Assembly: GCA_025331435.1 (NCBI GenBank)
Contig: JAIWNI010000061.1
Coordinates: 1-64,000 of the forward strand
DNA from: Choanephora cucurbitarum
Lineage: Eukaryota > Mucoromycota > Mucoromycetes > Mucorales > Choanephoraceae
Direction of reading: 5' to 3'
Length of the DNA: 64,000 nt
Part shown: in pieces, positions 10,634 through 23,498 of the stretch
Layout of the letters: each line of letters begins with the position of its first letter
Numbering within the stretch: the stretch's first letter is position 1
Program-made: the position numbers and the translations under genes
The notes under the pieces: model-generated
Seen by the model: only the letters and a program-made list of their open reading frames with translations
What the model was told of the DNA's origin: nothing
Databases searched by the model: none

Positions 10634-12527
10634 TTAATGAAAGAGATGTCGCCACCAATGCTTCTTTTTCTTCTTTAGCGGTTTGCTTTGTTTGGTCATA
10701 TTAGATAGGGTATCAGTACTCTTTCGAGGCAAAATACGACTCAACTTTTGTTGCACTATATTCCATTCATCAAACGCAATACCAAACACACCAATGACCG
10801 GCATATGATCACTGACACCCATCAAGGATTCATGCAAGACAGCATCATACGCATAACATAGAGTGGCATCTTTCATAGGCTTGCTTCGATTCTTAAAGGG
10901 AAATAAGATGGTCGTCGTCGTTGATAAGCGTTTGCCTATACTGTCCTTCTTTTGTGAATGCTTATGCACTGTCGAAGCATTCTGGTCATACCAAAGAATG
11001 CGATCTGTCCAGCTGGGCACCCGTTGCTTTTCAGAACTATCGTAACACAGTGTGACATTGGGCAATCCATCCAGCACAATCCTGGACTCTTGATGGACAT
11101 GAATGTCCTCTGCTTCTTCTTGTGAACAAAGTACAATGGTAGGCTCCGAAACGCTGGATCTGTATCGCTTGCTTAATCTGCGCCCAATCTGAGTCAAGGA
11201 GGTACCTCGTTTGTGGCGAGAGACTGGTTTTTCACCTGCCGCTTTGAGTTTGGAAGGTGTGGCCATGGCAGTAGGTAAAGAAGACGTGGATGATCTTCGG
11301 ACCAGTTTGGGACTCCTTTTTTTGTTGTTAATAATTACATTATGATGTGAGAAATAAGTGGATAATGGATGTGTATGATTGAATAGTGTACAGGCATCTT
11401 CTGTCAAATGTTTCTGACCTTGTTTTAGTTCATCTGATAATGAACTGGATGAATCGACAATGATCGTGTCTAATTTGTAGGTGGGTGGAAAGAGAATATC
11501 GTATTCTTGGAATGCGCTCAACAGAGATCCTTCGACCCTTCTTTCTTCTGTTAACTGATCGTATTCTAGCAAGTTCTGTTGAATGACACATCAGTATAGA
11601 GATAACTACCAAATAGACAAATAGCCTTTCTTACCTTATAATCACCATTTCTTATAGCCTGGAATACAAAGGAGCGTTCGGCGTTGAGCCGATAGTTTGT
11701 ATCACCAAACAAAAAGACATGATCAAATTGATTTAGGACACAAAGATCTACAAAAAAAATTAAAGGTTAAAGAGGGAAACAGTATGATTTAAACCTTTAC
11801 CTATGTTTTTCTTTTTTTTCTTTTGCGTCTTAAATCTAGGCATCTTGAGTTCATAGAGAATACGCTGAATATTGGCATTTCTTTCTGCTACATGTGTTTG
11901 ATGGGCTAATAAAAAAAAATTAGTTTTTGAGTGAGCAATCATACTAAAAAAAAAAGCTCTACCTCGAAGATGACAGTTGATAAATATCAATGATTTCGAA
12001 CCCACCAAGACCGAAACAGCAACAGCTCCTTTATTCCTTTTTTTTGCACTATTTTAGATATGGCTCTATAACCAGTAAGCAGCAACTTACCCAACCATAT
12101 TAGCCCACCCTGTCTTGATATGTTCAGACTGCACGTCCTTAATAAGGTGAGCAATGGGTTGCCAGACAAAAACTGCAAGATGCAATGCAGCCAAGGTCTC
12201 CGTTTTTAACAGTCTGTAATGAACGCCTAGATATTCCGATAATTTCTTTTCCCAAACTTCTTTTGAAGGATAGAACAAGGATTCCGAAATATCTCGTTCG
12301 CATTCTTGTGTGCCAATGACAAGTAGGTGATAAGGGTGAGAGACAGAATTGTCAAGGTGGACAGACGTCGATGTGTTTTCCAGTACTTCAGTCTTGGTCA
12401 GAAATGTAGATAGGTCTATAGGTAATAATCGACCATACATATTCCAGGTACCAATAAACACTTTGAGTCTATCTGGATGTTTAATGAAAAACGATGCTTT
12501 ATCCAATCGATTGTTAGGTTGTTGCAT
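10634..12527 (-). CDS. Type II inositol polyphosphate 5-phosphatase
   Basis: At least five exons, from ATG 12527 (exon 1 to about 12091). Splicing rebuilds all catalytic blocks of the endonuclease/exonuclease/phosphatase fold: KVFIGTWNMYG, LLVIGTQECERD, NMVGNKGAVAVSV (across intron 1), LIFINCHLRAHQ (across intron 2), FLFGDTNYRLNAERSF, FPPTYKLDT, RVPSWTDRILWYD and GVSDHMPVIGVFG. The enzyme removes the 5-phosphate from phosphoinositides or inositol phosphates. Unusual: about 145 residues rich in Ser, Arg and Lys separate FPPTYK from RVPSWTDRIL, where most family members have only a few residues. There is no N-terminal SAC domain and no obvious membrane anchor. The C-terminus is basic (KKKKKHWWRHLFH). 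Confidence 0.92.
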
Positions 12528-14285
12528 TTATAGAGAGAGAAAAAACGAAAAAGAGAGAGAGAGAGAGGAAAAAGAGATGAAAAAGGAAAAAAGGAAGGAG
12601 GATACTAAAAAAATACATAATTCATCTATTCGAAGCTCCTCTCCAATGTTTAGGCATTTCTTTGGATTTCAAATACTAAAATTAGTCATGTAAAGTAAAC
12701 AATGAAAGAAGAAACAAGTTCTACCGCCTTTCTTCAAGTGAAACAAATGCCAGAAAATAATTAAGATGAGTGTCTTGAGTAATTACAACTTTGACCTTAT
12801 TTGCGTAGAACAAATTTTTTTCTTTTTTATTACTGACTGTGACACACTTGTCAATTCATGCAGCTCCTAAGGTGAGGATTCATTTGAAGATCTGCATAAA
12901 TGTATTTAATGCTCAACACCTTCTTGGAATTTATCTGTTTTTTCTTACAGTGACCTCAAATGATTTCAATTCTTTATTGCTTGAAAAGAAATGATCTGAA
13001 ATGGCTAGATCTTTTTTGGGGTGTGTCTTTTCTCTTCTGAGAGTCATGTCATCAGTGACTACTAAAATTCAATTGATGTCAAGAGAGAGAGCAGAATGCT
13101 TTCAGATCCATTGACTTTTGAAAAAAGAAAAAAAGGAAAAGAAAAGAAGAAAAAGCAGTTTTATCACATAAACATTGACTGAAGAGGTTTTAAGGATAAG
13201 GAATGCAACATAGTAGAGGTTTGTACAGCCCACAGCTCTATCTGTTGCTGCTTGATATCCATAAACTGATAAAAAATATAACCAAGAAAGAGAAGCTTGA
13301 ACCCTGTAGATTGTTAAATTATGTAGATGAAGTTGTATCAATGGCTATGATTCAATTCCTTTCTTTGAGTTGATGCACGAGTAAACTCTTTAAGCCTAAA
13401 CTTCCTAAAAGACAAGTTTTTCTTAGGGGGGGGAGGGGCACGACAAAGCCTATTTTTAAACAAGTTGCTTTGAGAGATAGCTATTGCTTTCTTTACCAAC
13501 TTTTATTTGTAGATACTATCATTATGTTATGTAAAGTGTATCCTCTCCTTCCATTTGAACTACCAGTAAATATCTATTACATTCCACTTGAAATTAGCAC
13601 AAATACAACGCCAGTTGCAAATGAAAAAAAAATCTAGTTACGCTAATCTGTCAATATACACATTTTAAGGGAAAAAAAAGAAACAAATCATAACCTTCAA
13701 TTTCTATTTATAGTTATTGACCAGAAAAAGAATTCACAATGAAGTCGTGTATGCAGAACACGGTACTCCAAAGATGGTTTCCAACCCAAGTCAATTGTTA
13801 GCAGTCAATACCGAGAGAAAGAAGAGGTGGTTTGCTTTGTGTGTTGCTTTCTTTTATTTGTTTCACATACGAATTTGTTTATAAATCTTTAGTAACGACT
13901 TAATCAGCTCTTGAGAATATCCTTATATGAGAATTTTGAATAGTTTATCTTCCAGGTACAAGATGGCCTTTTTTCCAACACCTGAGACTCGCCTTGACTC
14001 AGAGTAAGCTATACTTTACTCTTCTGTCTTTCTCTAAGGACAAGTCGGGAGATCAATTGTATAGAAAACAAGATTTGGGGAGGTTAATGGACAGACGCCT
14101 GTGCATCCTTTCTAATTTACACTGTTATGCTGGGTTTTATTTTCTTAATTTTTTTTCTCTTTCTTCTCCTCTTTTCTTTCCTTTTCTCTTTTACTTATTT
14201 TTCTTTTCTCTTACACTTTATGTGTATATTTTATTGTGATTAGATATACACTTTCTCTATTTTGTACAGTTATTTATCTTTAATT
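12528..14285. other. 1.76 kb intergenic region with at most one mini-gene
   Basis: The region separates the 5-phosphatase start from the SCAP start, so both promoters lie here. GA-rich tracts sit at 12535-12600 and CT-rich tracts at 14150-14215. Apart from the weak candidate at 13774-14087 I see no gene. A G-run (gggggggagggg) lies near 13426-13437. Confidence 0.5.
13774..14087 (+). CDS. Possible three-exon mini-gene, unknown
   Basis: A speculative model. Exons 13774-13826, 13956-14003 and 14039-14087 join in frame with GT-AG borders and give a 49-residue protein beginning MVSNPSQLLAVNTERKKR, containing MAFFPTPETRLDSE and ending ENKIWGG. The first intron starts GTGGTT, a poor donor. The codons look more protein-like than the flanks, but no family is recognised. 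An upstream out-of-frame ATG at 13739 would interfere with translation. It could instead be part of the 5' leader of the SCAP gene. Confidence 0.22.
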
Positions 14286-17200
14286 ATGCCTATTCGAGTT
14301 GCTAATACGATAGTGAAAAGACTATCGAAACAATTATACTACAACTATGGAAAGGCCGTAGCTTCTCGAACACACTTATTACTGCTTTTTTCATTTACTT
14401 TTATATCCTATTTCTCATTACCAGCCATTACAAAGTATTACCATGAAATCATTACACCTACCATTTATAACAATATACCACTTTCACATCTATCAACGTC
14501 ACTGGATGCTCAGTGCTGGCATGCCTCTGCTCATGTTCAATTTAGTAATTTCAGCACCAGTCGCCACCCACCCTCAGAGTACCTTATTACCGAACAGATT
14601 CGACTATCTCATCCTGACCAACCTGTCACATTTGATTTGATACAACATGCTCGACAGATATATGAAAGTATCAGCACAACCATCATCACTGTCGATGAAG
14701 ACCCATCCCCTGTATCATTAGCCTCCATATGCTACAAGCACCACAGCCATTGTTTGGTGCACGCACCTCCTTTTGTGCAATTCAGAGATGCAGATGAATG
14801 GCGAACGAAGACTGTGCTGGATCACACTCATACCCAAACACAATACGAAACTCATCCTTACTCAGTCTACTCCAACGCTACCTTTGATCATCAGGGTAGA
14901 TTCCTAAAGGCAGATGCCGTCTTGCTGACCTTTGTGCTGCGACAAAACAAAAATGGCAACGCTATACGTATATGGAACAAACTGTTACAAGAAGTTAAAT
15001 CAAAGTACAACATTGTTGATTTCGAAACACAGCCAACAGATGCTTCTTATTCTATCTGGGCTGCACCTTCCAATACTGTTGCACATACAATTCAATATAA
15101 AGTAAGAAAATTTATAGGCCAAAAAAGGGAGAGAATGCTGATGATTTGTCTAGTTTGATCTGTTTCCTTATGATATTTCTTATAAAGTTCAAGTATCTAT
15201 CTTGGCCTATATTATCATATTCTATTTAGTCTCAATGACATTTAGTAAATCCAATTTAGTAAAATCCAGTTACTCTTTTGGTTTAGCTGCTGTCTTTCTC
15301 TCTATTGCTTGTTTCACCACCACATGGGGTATTATGGATAGACTTGGAATCACACTGAATCATGTTCCTTGGTACTTGCTGTTGGTTGTTGTCAACATTG
15401 GTTGTTTAGAAAATATTTTCTTGTTGACCAATGCTGTTCTTTATGCTGGTTGTGATATGGAAGTCATTGAGAAGATTAGTCGAGGTAACACCCTACTAGT
15501 AACATTGAAATAATTCAGCCGTACTGATGAAATCTTTCTTAATTAGGCTTACAAAGTGTGGGTGTGCCCATGACAGCTACTTTGATTGCAGAACTCTTTA
15601 TTCTGAATGTAGGCAAACACATGGACACTCTGTTGATTCAAGAATTCTGCATATTTGCACAACTTGCATTGATTGTAGATTTCATTCTTCAAGCCACATT
15701 TGTCGTTGCAGTTCTGTCTATTGATATCAAACGAGTCGAGGTAAACAATTCAACTTGATGTGGCATAAGTTGCAGTATTGACTAAAGAAAAAAGGAGAGA
15801 ATTTTAGTTAACGGATCTGGATGATCGTCAAACTTCAAAACGTCTCCATGAACTTGCCAACTATGAATTCGATAAGAAACAAACACATCATGCTGACTTT
15901 TGTCCCATTCAGGATACACACAATAAGCAAAACTCAAAAAGTTGTGCTGAATGTAAAGAATTCAAGACACATAGAGTGTTGAACGCTTTTATGGTAAGAA
16001 GAAGAGAAGGTTATAGTTTTATTGATACATGGACTTATCTTTTTTTTGTGATGAATGGGGGGTCTTTTATAATTATAGTTATGTTTGATACTGTTGGTAT
16101 TGTCTTTGATTTGTACAAAAGAAATCAACCATCATCACCATCATCATCAGTTACACCTTTCTTCATCTTCATCTACATCGCTTACTTCTACTGTCGACTC
16201 TCTTTCTGTTACCTCTGATCCATTCATTTATCAACCTAATCTCAATCAACTCTCAAATCAATTCTGGTCCACTGTCAACCCCGAAAAGGACGTGACCTGG
16301 CTTCACATTCAACCTGTTCAACTGTTTGTCTATAGTTCAGATAGAGAGCGTGTTCAAGAACATATTGATTATCTGCAACATCTTTATCAAGTCAAGACAA
16401 CAGGCGTTCGATACAACCCAGAATATCGCCCCTCCTTGTTCCGTATCTTCATCTTGTCTATCATGAAAGGTACATTTAAACTTCTATCAAGCATCAACAT
16501 ACCTGTCTTGATCCTCTGCTTGGTCATGATCGGTATCATCACTTGGATGACACCCAAATGGCGCAAAGAATGGCTGGTTCCACTCATGATTCAATGCTTC
16601 AATCAGTCTATGTTGGCCCTCATTCAATGGTTTCGTGTTCTGATGCAATTCTCTAAACGCATCTATCATGCTTATTCAAAAAAGCAACCGTTTGGAAGTA
16701 GCAATAAAGAATATGATGCCAATGGGCATCATCGAGGTGCCATCACTGCGCAAAGCTTATTTAACCAGCAACAGTACAAGGCTAACGTGAAGCAAGTTCA
16801 TGTCCGTACCTTAACACATCAACATGCAGCAGATATTCAAGATTTAGACTTCAGTGCCAAGCATAGCTTAGTTTCCTGTGATCAAGACGGTCGTATTGTA
16901 CTATGGCATGCGGATAACGCAAACCCTACCTGGATGGCTCGCCTCGACCGTCTTCATCCCATCCGAGGAGGTTTACTTCAGGCTATTTTGAATCCAGACT
17001 ACTATGCCAAGAAGAAGTCCAACCATCACCATAGCAAACAACAACGAAAGCAAAAATCAAGTCGCTCACTTGCTCTCTCTAGTCATCTCTCCAAAGCTCG
17101 CTGCGTTAAGATAGACCAAGGCAACAAATGGGTGGCTGCAGGCTTCGATGATGGTCTGATCCGTGTCTGGAATGCGAATACAGGCACACTTGTGCGCGAG

Positions 17201-19630
17201 ATGGATATCCATCCTTCTATCCCTCTTGTCGAGATACAGCAAGAACCTACCAGTGCCACTCTTAGACGCAGACTGAATGGCAATGAATCTCCTACGCTAA
17301 GTTACAGCAGTGTCACTTCTTCATTTGAGAGCAAGAAAGCAGATCGTGTTCTATCACTTGAATATGTAGGTGCCATTGCTGAATTTTGTCATCCCTCTAT
17401 TGCCGAAGCTGCTGCCCGTTGTGGTTCTTCTGAGATTGAGGTATCACAAAACTTTATTGTGTCTATACACAAGAGTGGACTGTTACATGAATGGAACATA
17501 TTATCTGGTGAATGTATCCAGACGATTAAGACGGGTCACACAAAGGATATTACACAGCTACATGTTGTTGATTCAAAGGCGCCTTACCGTAAGCAAGGGA
17601 TTACTTGGGTCTTTACTGCCTCAAAGGACGGCACCGTCAAATGCTGGGAACGACGTCTCATTCAAAAGAAGCAGACAGCTGAAGAGGACTATCCCTTAGC
17701 AAGCTATCCAAGCGAAGATGAAGCAGAGACACAACAGACACGCTGGAACCTCATCTATACTCTCAAACAGGATAGTCCAGTCACATCTATTGCAACAGAA
17801 CTACCTGTGGGTGGTATGGGTGTCTTGGTAACAGGGTGTGCAAATGCATCCGTCAAAGTTTGGAATTTTGAAACAGGCGAGCTCATATGTACTCTATCTT
17901 CTGGCAAAACAGCCCTTTCTTCTGCTTCAAGTGTGGCTTCAGCTAACTCAAGCCTACCTCGCGACGCCATCAACATTGGAGGTCCTATCCGTCGATTCTC
18001 TCGCTTCTCCAATCGCATGGCAGCCAATGCGACCAGCAATCTGTCGTCAGATGAAGAAGATGCTTCTGATTCCTCTTGCTCTTCTGTGAACTATCGCAGC
18101 TCGCTTCATTCTGCTTCAGATCACAAGGGATCCATTCAGCAAGTGGTGGTGACACGGTATTGCGAAGTAGAGAATGGACCAGGCCTGTGTCGTGGCTGTG
18201 ACACCTGTTTTGGTAGTGGCTTTTTGGTTGCCTCCAGTTGCACAGACAATAAAGTCCATGCCTGGCGCTTAGAGCGTTCAGACAGCGGCTATGAAGGACC
18301 TTGTGCATTATGTACCAAGGATTATCATCGCAAGCAATATAAGCACCGCAAAGCATCTACAAACAGTAGTGACGATGGCTCTGTCGAAGGTATTGCCCGC
18401 AAATCGGCTGCAGCCGTTGGAAGAAACCGTAAGCGAGTGCATCATAGTGCAAGTCCTATGGTCAAGAAAAGGCAAGTATCCGGTCGCCCCTTGATGGATG
18501 CATTCAATAATCAGGAGAGCATGGATTCGTTTGAATTGTTGGACATTGAGCAGTTGGCAGGCGATGTCAATATCTCTCTTCAATCTACTTTTCTTGGCAA
18601 GATCGACCAAGTTGCTGGTCAGGCACTGGTGTTTTGCGACAACATTCTAGCTGGTGTACGTCGCCGTCGACACCATCATCATACGGAAACAAGCAAGTTG
18701 CCAAAAAGCGAATGGGAAGTATGGTTTGCTTCTTTACAATATTATGACCCGTCGCTTCACAAAGACGATGACACTGAAGAGTCGAACCATATGAGAATTC
18801 CAACTGAAGTCTTTGATTTGGAAGATGATGTACAAACTACGCTTCCTCATTCTAAGCGAGACAAAAAAGAAGAAGAACATTATAAAGCCATTCAATTACT
18901 AAAGGGCACCTTACTCAACCTTTTCACTTCATCATCTTCACCATCTTCGTCGCCTCTAGGCCATCAAGAGCCATTGCAGCGAGATCATGCTCTGAAGTAC
19001 AAGCGCATTCATGCCTATTCTTCCGAAAGTTCTGATGATGACACAAGAAAAGATCAAGAAGAAGACTTGATATTTGAAGAAGAGAACTTGGATGCAGGCG
19101 AAAACCTTCCCTTTTCCACCGTGCGTCGCATTGTCTCTCTTGATGGTTCTGGACTTGCTTGCGATTTTGGTAACTTTATCAAGCTGATATATCTTGACAG
19201 ACCTAGTTTGACAGATAAGGAACGCTCAAAACAACTGAGACAGACAATTGAAGATTTTGGTGTCAGCCATCAACATATCATTGATCAAGCTGTTGTTGAA
19301 GAAAACGAAGAAGCGGATGGAGCACCTCATGGTGAAGGTAATGCATGCTCTATGGAAAACAGAGGTAAAGATGGCTGCTGTGGTGGTACAAACAAAGACA
19401 AAAACTCTGGTAAATGTTGTGGTGGTATGACGAAGCAGAAACAACAAGAACGAAGACATCAGCGAGCCTTGAAAAAGAAACCACAGGTTGCTGCTACTTG
19501 CGGTGGTGGTGCCAATGGCATTATTGAATGTTCCTTAAAAAACAGTTGCTCTCGTGCTTCAGAATGTGCCTCTAACAGTCAAGCTATTGCTACTAATGCC
19601 TCTATTCCATCTTTTAGTAATTGGCTCTAG
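14286..19630 (+). CDS. SCP1: SCAP homologue: SREBP cleavage-activating sterol sensor
   Basis: Five exons: 14286-15101, 15154-15484, 15547-15740, 15808-15993 and 16079-19630. Lengths sum to 5,079 nt, giving 1,692 residues. TM1 (LLLLFSFTFISYFSLPAI) is followed by a long luminal loop. The sterol-sensing domain has TM segments around YIIIFYLVSM, AAVFLSIACFTTTWGIM, YLLLVVVNIGCLENIFLL, MTATLIAELFIL and LIVDFILQATFVVAVLS. It ends LSIDIKRVELTDLD, matching the SCAP region with the critical Asp (human D443) and the COPII-binding MELADL hexapeptide (here VELTDL). The cytosolic half carries WD40 repeats (SCDQDGRIVLWHAD, AAGFDDGLIRVWNANTG, TASKDGTVKCWE, TGCANASVKVWNFETG, SSCTDNKVHAWRLE). The family escorts SREBP from ER to Golgi when sterol is low. 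The tail is Cys/Gly-rich (DGCCGGTNK, GKCCGGMTK), which I do not associate with known SCAPs. Confidence 0.93.
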
Positions 19631-21045
19631 TTGAAATGTAACAAAAAAAAGAATACCCTTTTTTTTATCTATTATCTATGTATTAAACTAGACTTTATCT
19701 TTTATACTTCTGTCTATATTGATTTGACATGACACTTCTCTCTTCTTTTTCTGTTTTTCTGCTTAAAGATGATATGAAAATTCAAAAGAGAGAGAAACAA
19801 CAAATAGAAGGCAAAAATTAAAAGAAGCTTTCTCAATGAAGTTTCGTATTAATTTGATAGAAAAAAAATAAGATGATGTTTTGCGCTTTTCCCATCATCT
19901 AGACTACTGTTTTTAGAACCTTTATTTTCGGCTATGGTAATACATTTCATCAAATCCTACTTTGATGTGAAAAGTAGCTTATACGAAATTCGCGATTTCT
20001 CATAAAAAAAAAAAGTAGAAAACAATGTTGCCTAATGAGCAATAAGAGAGCGAGTTTGAAGAAAGCAAGAAAGAATAGAACCCTTTACGCCAGGTGAAAC
20101 AAAACAAAGGTAGCTTATATGCGCTACGGAGATCCAAAGGAGGCTACTTTGAAAAGTTCTTTTTCTCTAAATAAAAATGTTCATAGCTGAAGCTAGGTCT
20201 TGTTTTGGTAATCACTTTGATTGAAAACTTATTTTGCGCTTACCTTGCCATAAGCATGTCCGTCATTTTAGTAAGTACATTCAGAAGTTTTCTCTCATGC
20301 TCTCTCTGTATGCTCTCATTTTAAGACTATTAGCAAATGCGAATTCGAAGCTACCTGCAGTCTGCTTTAACTATAAAGAGAGACACCTATGCATCACAAC
20401 ATGATATAAGCGAAGGGAAGTAAACCCGAAATCTGTAAAAGCATTATTCAAAGGAAAAGAGCAAAAAAATTTATCATCAATAGAGTTTTGAAAGATGCTT
20501 TTTTAAGAAATGTATTAGATTCATCTCCTTGTCTTACTCTCAAGTGCAGCAGGGTAAATGTTGCTAAAGCAACAATTTCTCATACCATTTCTAAATATAG
20601 CGTTAACAAATAAAAATAAAGTTTGAAAATCATAGCACTGATATGTACATACAGTAAGACAATTTAGAAACACAGAGTCTGTCGCTGGTCTTCTTTAGCG
20701 ATGCATCTAAATGTATTACTTGGGTGATGATTGCTCCACATTTAACTAAAGGGAATAGTACTTGTTGGCCTCCGTTCAATGTACTTTATTATCATATAAA
20801 ATCTGTCGTCTTGAGCTCACTGACATATAGAAAGAGACTAGATAACTCTCAGCATCTTAAACTTTGTACTAGGCTTCTCCTTGAAAAAAAAAACGAAACA
20901 CAAACTAAATATATCTTAGTACACAGAAGCTGTTATCTTTCATCCACATCAATGACGCGTTTTAAAGATCTTTCATTTATATTGAAAAGTTTACTCTCCT
21001 GTTATCACTTTTTTCTTTTTCTTTGCGTTTTACTTTATTAAAACG
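19631..21045. other. 1.4 kb intergenic region, no gene supported
   Basis: Follows the SCAP stop and precedes the hexosaminidase start. AT-rich. A short string GGTAGCTTATATGCG near 20110 resembles one near 5947. An open frame at 20724-21041 has no recognisable composition or motif and is not called. Confidence 0.5.
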
Positions 21046-23498
21046 ATGAAAGGCATCTCTTCGTGTCTACTCACTGCTTTCATCATACCCTCGCTGGTCA
21101 AAGCGATATCTATATGGCCAATACCTCAATATGTAGAAGTGGGAAATGCTCAAATTAATATCCATGTAGGTACAATTTTCCCAAAATGTTGGTCTGGCTT
21201 AAAATTAAGACCATCAAAATAGAGAGACTTTGACATTACAGGATCCAATGTACATTATCTTCAGAGAGCTATCAACCGTTATCAAGCGCTTATTGCTAAA
21301 GAAAAATGGCTTCCTGTAAATAATTTTCGCTATCGACGCTATTCAACAAACTAATATTGCTATCTACAGGTTCAAGTTGTAGAAGATCAAGAAAAAGAAA
21401 TGCGTGTTCTTGCCAACGCATCATCCGTTGATTTGAAAGCTTTAAGAATATTTGTAAAATATGAAAATGTACCTTTAGAATATGGAGTAGATGAATCGTA
21501 TGAGTTGGATGTGCCTATCGGTCAAGAGACAGCCACCTTGATCTCAGCCACTGTATGGGGAGCATTAAGAGGCCTTGAGACATTTTCTCAATTGATTCGT
21601 AGACGTGAGGAACTTGGATTAGATGGCCAGCCAAGAATTGTAGATTATGGTCAGGAATCATGTAGCGACGACGATAGCGATATGGATTCAGGATTTGAAG
21701 ATCTCCACATACCGTATGTACCTATCAAAATAAGAGATTCTCCAAAGTTTTCACACCGTGGTCTGATGTTAGGTAAGAACTCAAATAACGCTTAATCACT
21801 GTACACATATGTTGAAACTAAACAAAACGAAAATCATTATAGATACATCTAGGAATTTTTTTCCTATCAAAGATATCCTTAGAACGCTTGATGCCATGTC
21901 ATATAATAAAATGAACGTAAGTATTATCTTGTCAAAATTCAAAAACATGCTCTAAAGTTCTTCAAAGGTGTTTCATTGGCATATCACTGATTCACATAGC
22001 TTTCCATTGAAACTCGAAAACTCTCCTGAGCTTGCTGAACATGGTGCATATAATTTGTTTCAAAAGAAGCTACTTTATACCACAAGTCAGGTTAAGAAAG
22101 TAGTCGATTATGCTTACGAACGTGGAATCAGAGTCATCCCAGAAATAGATATGGTAATGTCGTTTTTTTTCTTACGCTTTAAAGTGATCTAGAAATTAAT
22201 ATATATTTATACATGATAGCCTGCACATACAGGCTCATGGGGAAAGGCTCATAAGGAGATTACGTAAGTCATTATTTTAAGCTGTGTCTACCTGCCATTT
22301 ATACATATATATTTAACGATTCTCTATTGATAGGACATGTACAGACAATTTTTATTTGGACGAAACCGAAGAATGGTCGAGAAAACTTGCAGCTGAACCA
22401 GGAGCAGGCCAACTAAATCCTATTCTTGATGAGACGTATGAAGTTGTCGAAAGAGTCATAAAAGAAACAGCCTCCTTATTTACTGATGGTTGGTTTCATG
22501 GAGGTGGCGATGAACCTGTTTATAAATGTTGGGAACAAGACAAAAAAGTTTTAGACTATATGCACACACATAACGCTACCGGCCAAGACCTACTCCATAT
22601 GTTTTTAGAAAAAGAACTGGACATCATTCTTGATTCAAACAAAACCGTTATCTTATGGGAAGGTAGGCTTACTCGGGCTAACGCTAGTTACACTGTTGCC
22701 TTATAGCTACTGCGTTTTGTTTATAGATGCGGTGACAAATGTCGATCTTCCTTTACCAAAAAACGTAGTTCTGCAATCTTGGGCTAATCCCGTCGCGGCA
22801 GCAGTAAAGAAGGGATACAGGACTATTGCCTCAAATGCTCAATTTTGGTATCTCGACTGTGGTCATGGTGGCTGGAGGTTTGCATTATGATTTCTTCTTT
22901 TAGTGTAGATATTGACCTCTTTCAATTTAGCGGTAACGATCATAGCTATGACGAGCAAGTAGCTCCGGAAATTGACCAAGAAGTAATTAATGTGCTGAAC
23001 AAGCATGGATTGTTAGATAACTATAGAACACCCAATTGGGGAGGGAGTGGCGGAGATTGGTGCAGGTAAAGCAATGCGTACTAGTACTAGTGCTCATCAA
23101 ACACTCGACTAACCAGGTTTATATAGTCCTTATAAAACCTGGCAGAGAATTTATTCATATGACCTTACTTTTAATTTGACGGAAGCTGAGGCTACTTATG
23201 TGTTGGGTGGAGAAGTGGCATTATGGACAGAACAAGTTGATCCAACCACACTGGATACTCGTCTCTGGTAAGTTGCATTGTTCTTGTGTAATTTATGTGT
23301 TTTGAGATCTTTCTTTGATTGACATTTTAAATTAGGCCGAGATCGTCTGCAGCAGCCGAAGTGCTATGGTCTGGGCGATTTGACGAGAACGAAGTTCAAA
23401 GAGATGTTGGCGATGCTATGCCTAGAATGTTTGATTGGCGTTATCGAATGCTAAAAAGAGGGATACAAACTGAAGCTCTACAGCCCTTATGGTGGTAA
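21046..23498 (+). CDS. HEX1: Secreted beta-N-acetylhexosaminidase (GH20)
   Basis: Many exons (about ten) with 50-110 nt introns. The start ATG 21046 gives a signal peptide ([20 protein letters not shown]). The N-terminal GH20b domain reads [10 protein letters not shown], then [15 protein letters not shown]. The catalytic barrel includes [50 protein letters not shown], the Asp-Glu acid/base pair in [50 protein letters not shown] and [11 protein letters not shown], ending at TAA 23496-23498. The enzyme releases terminal GlcNAc from chitin oligomers or N-glycans. An acidic insertion ([19 protein letters not shown]) lies just before the barrel. Chitin turnover in the wall or nutrition is the expected role. 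Confidence 0.93.

Noticed and set aside
20724..21041. 105-codon frame in the intergenic region before the hexosaminidase
   Set aside because: Composition is random-like, no domain, and it overlaps the likely hexosaminidase promoter.
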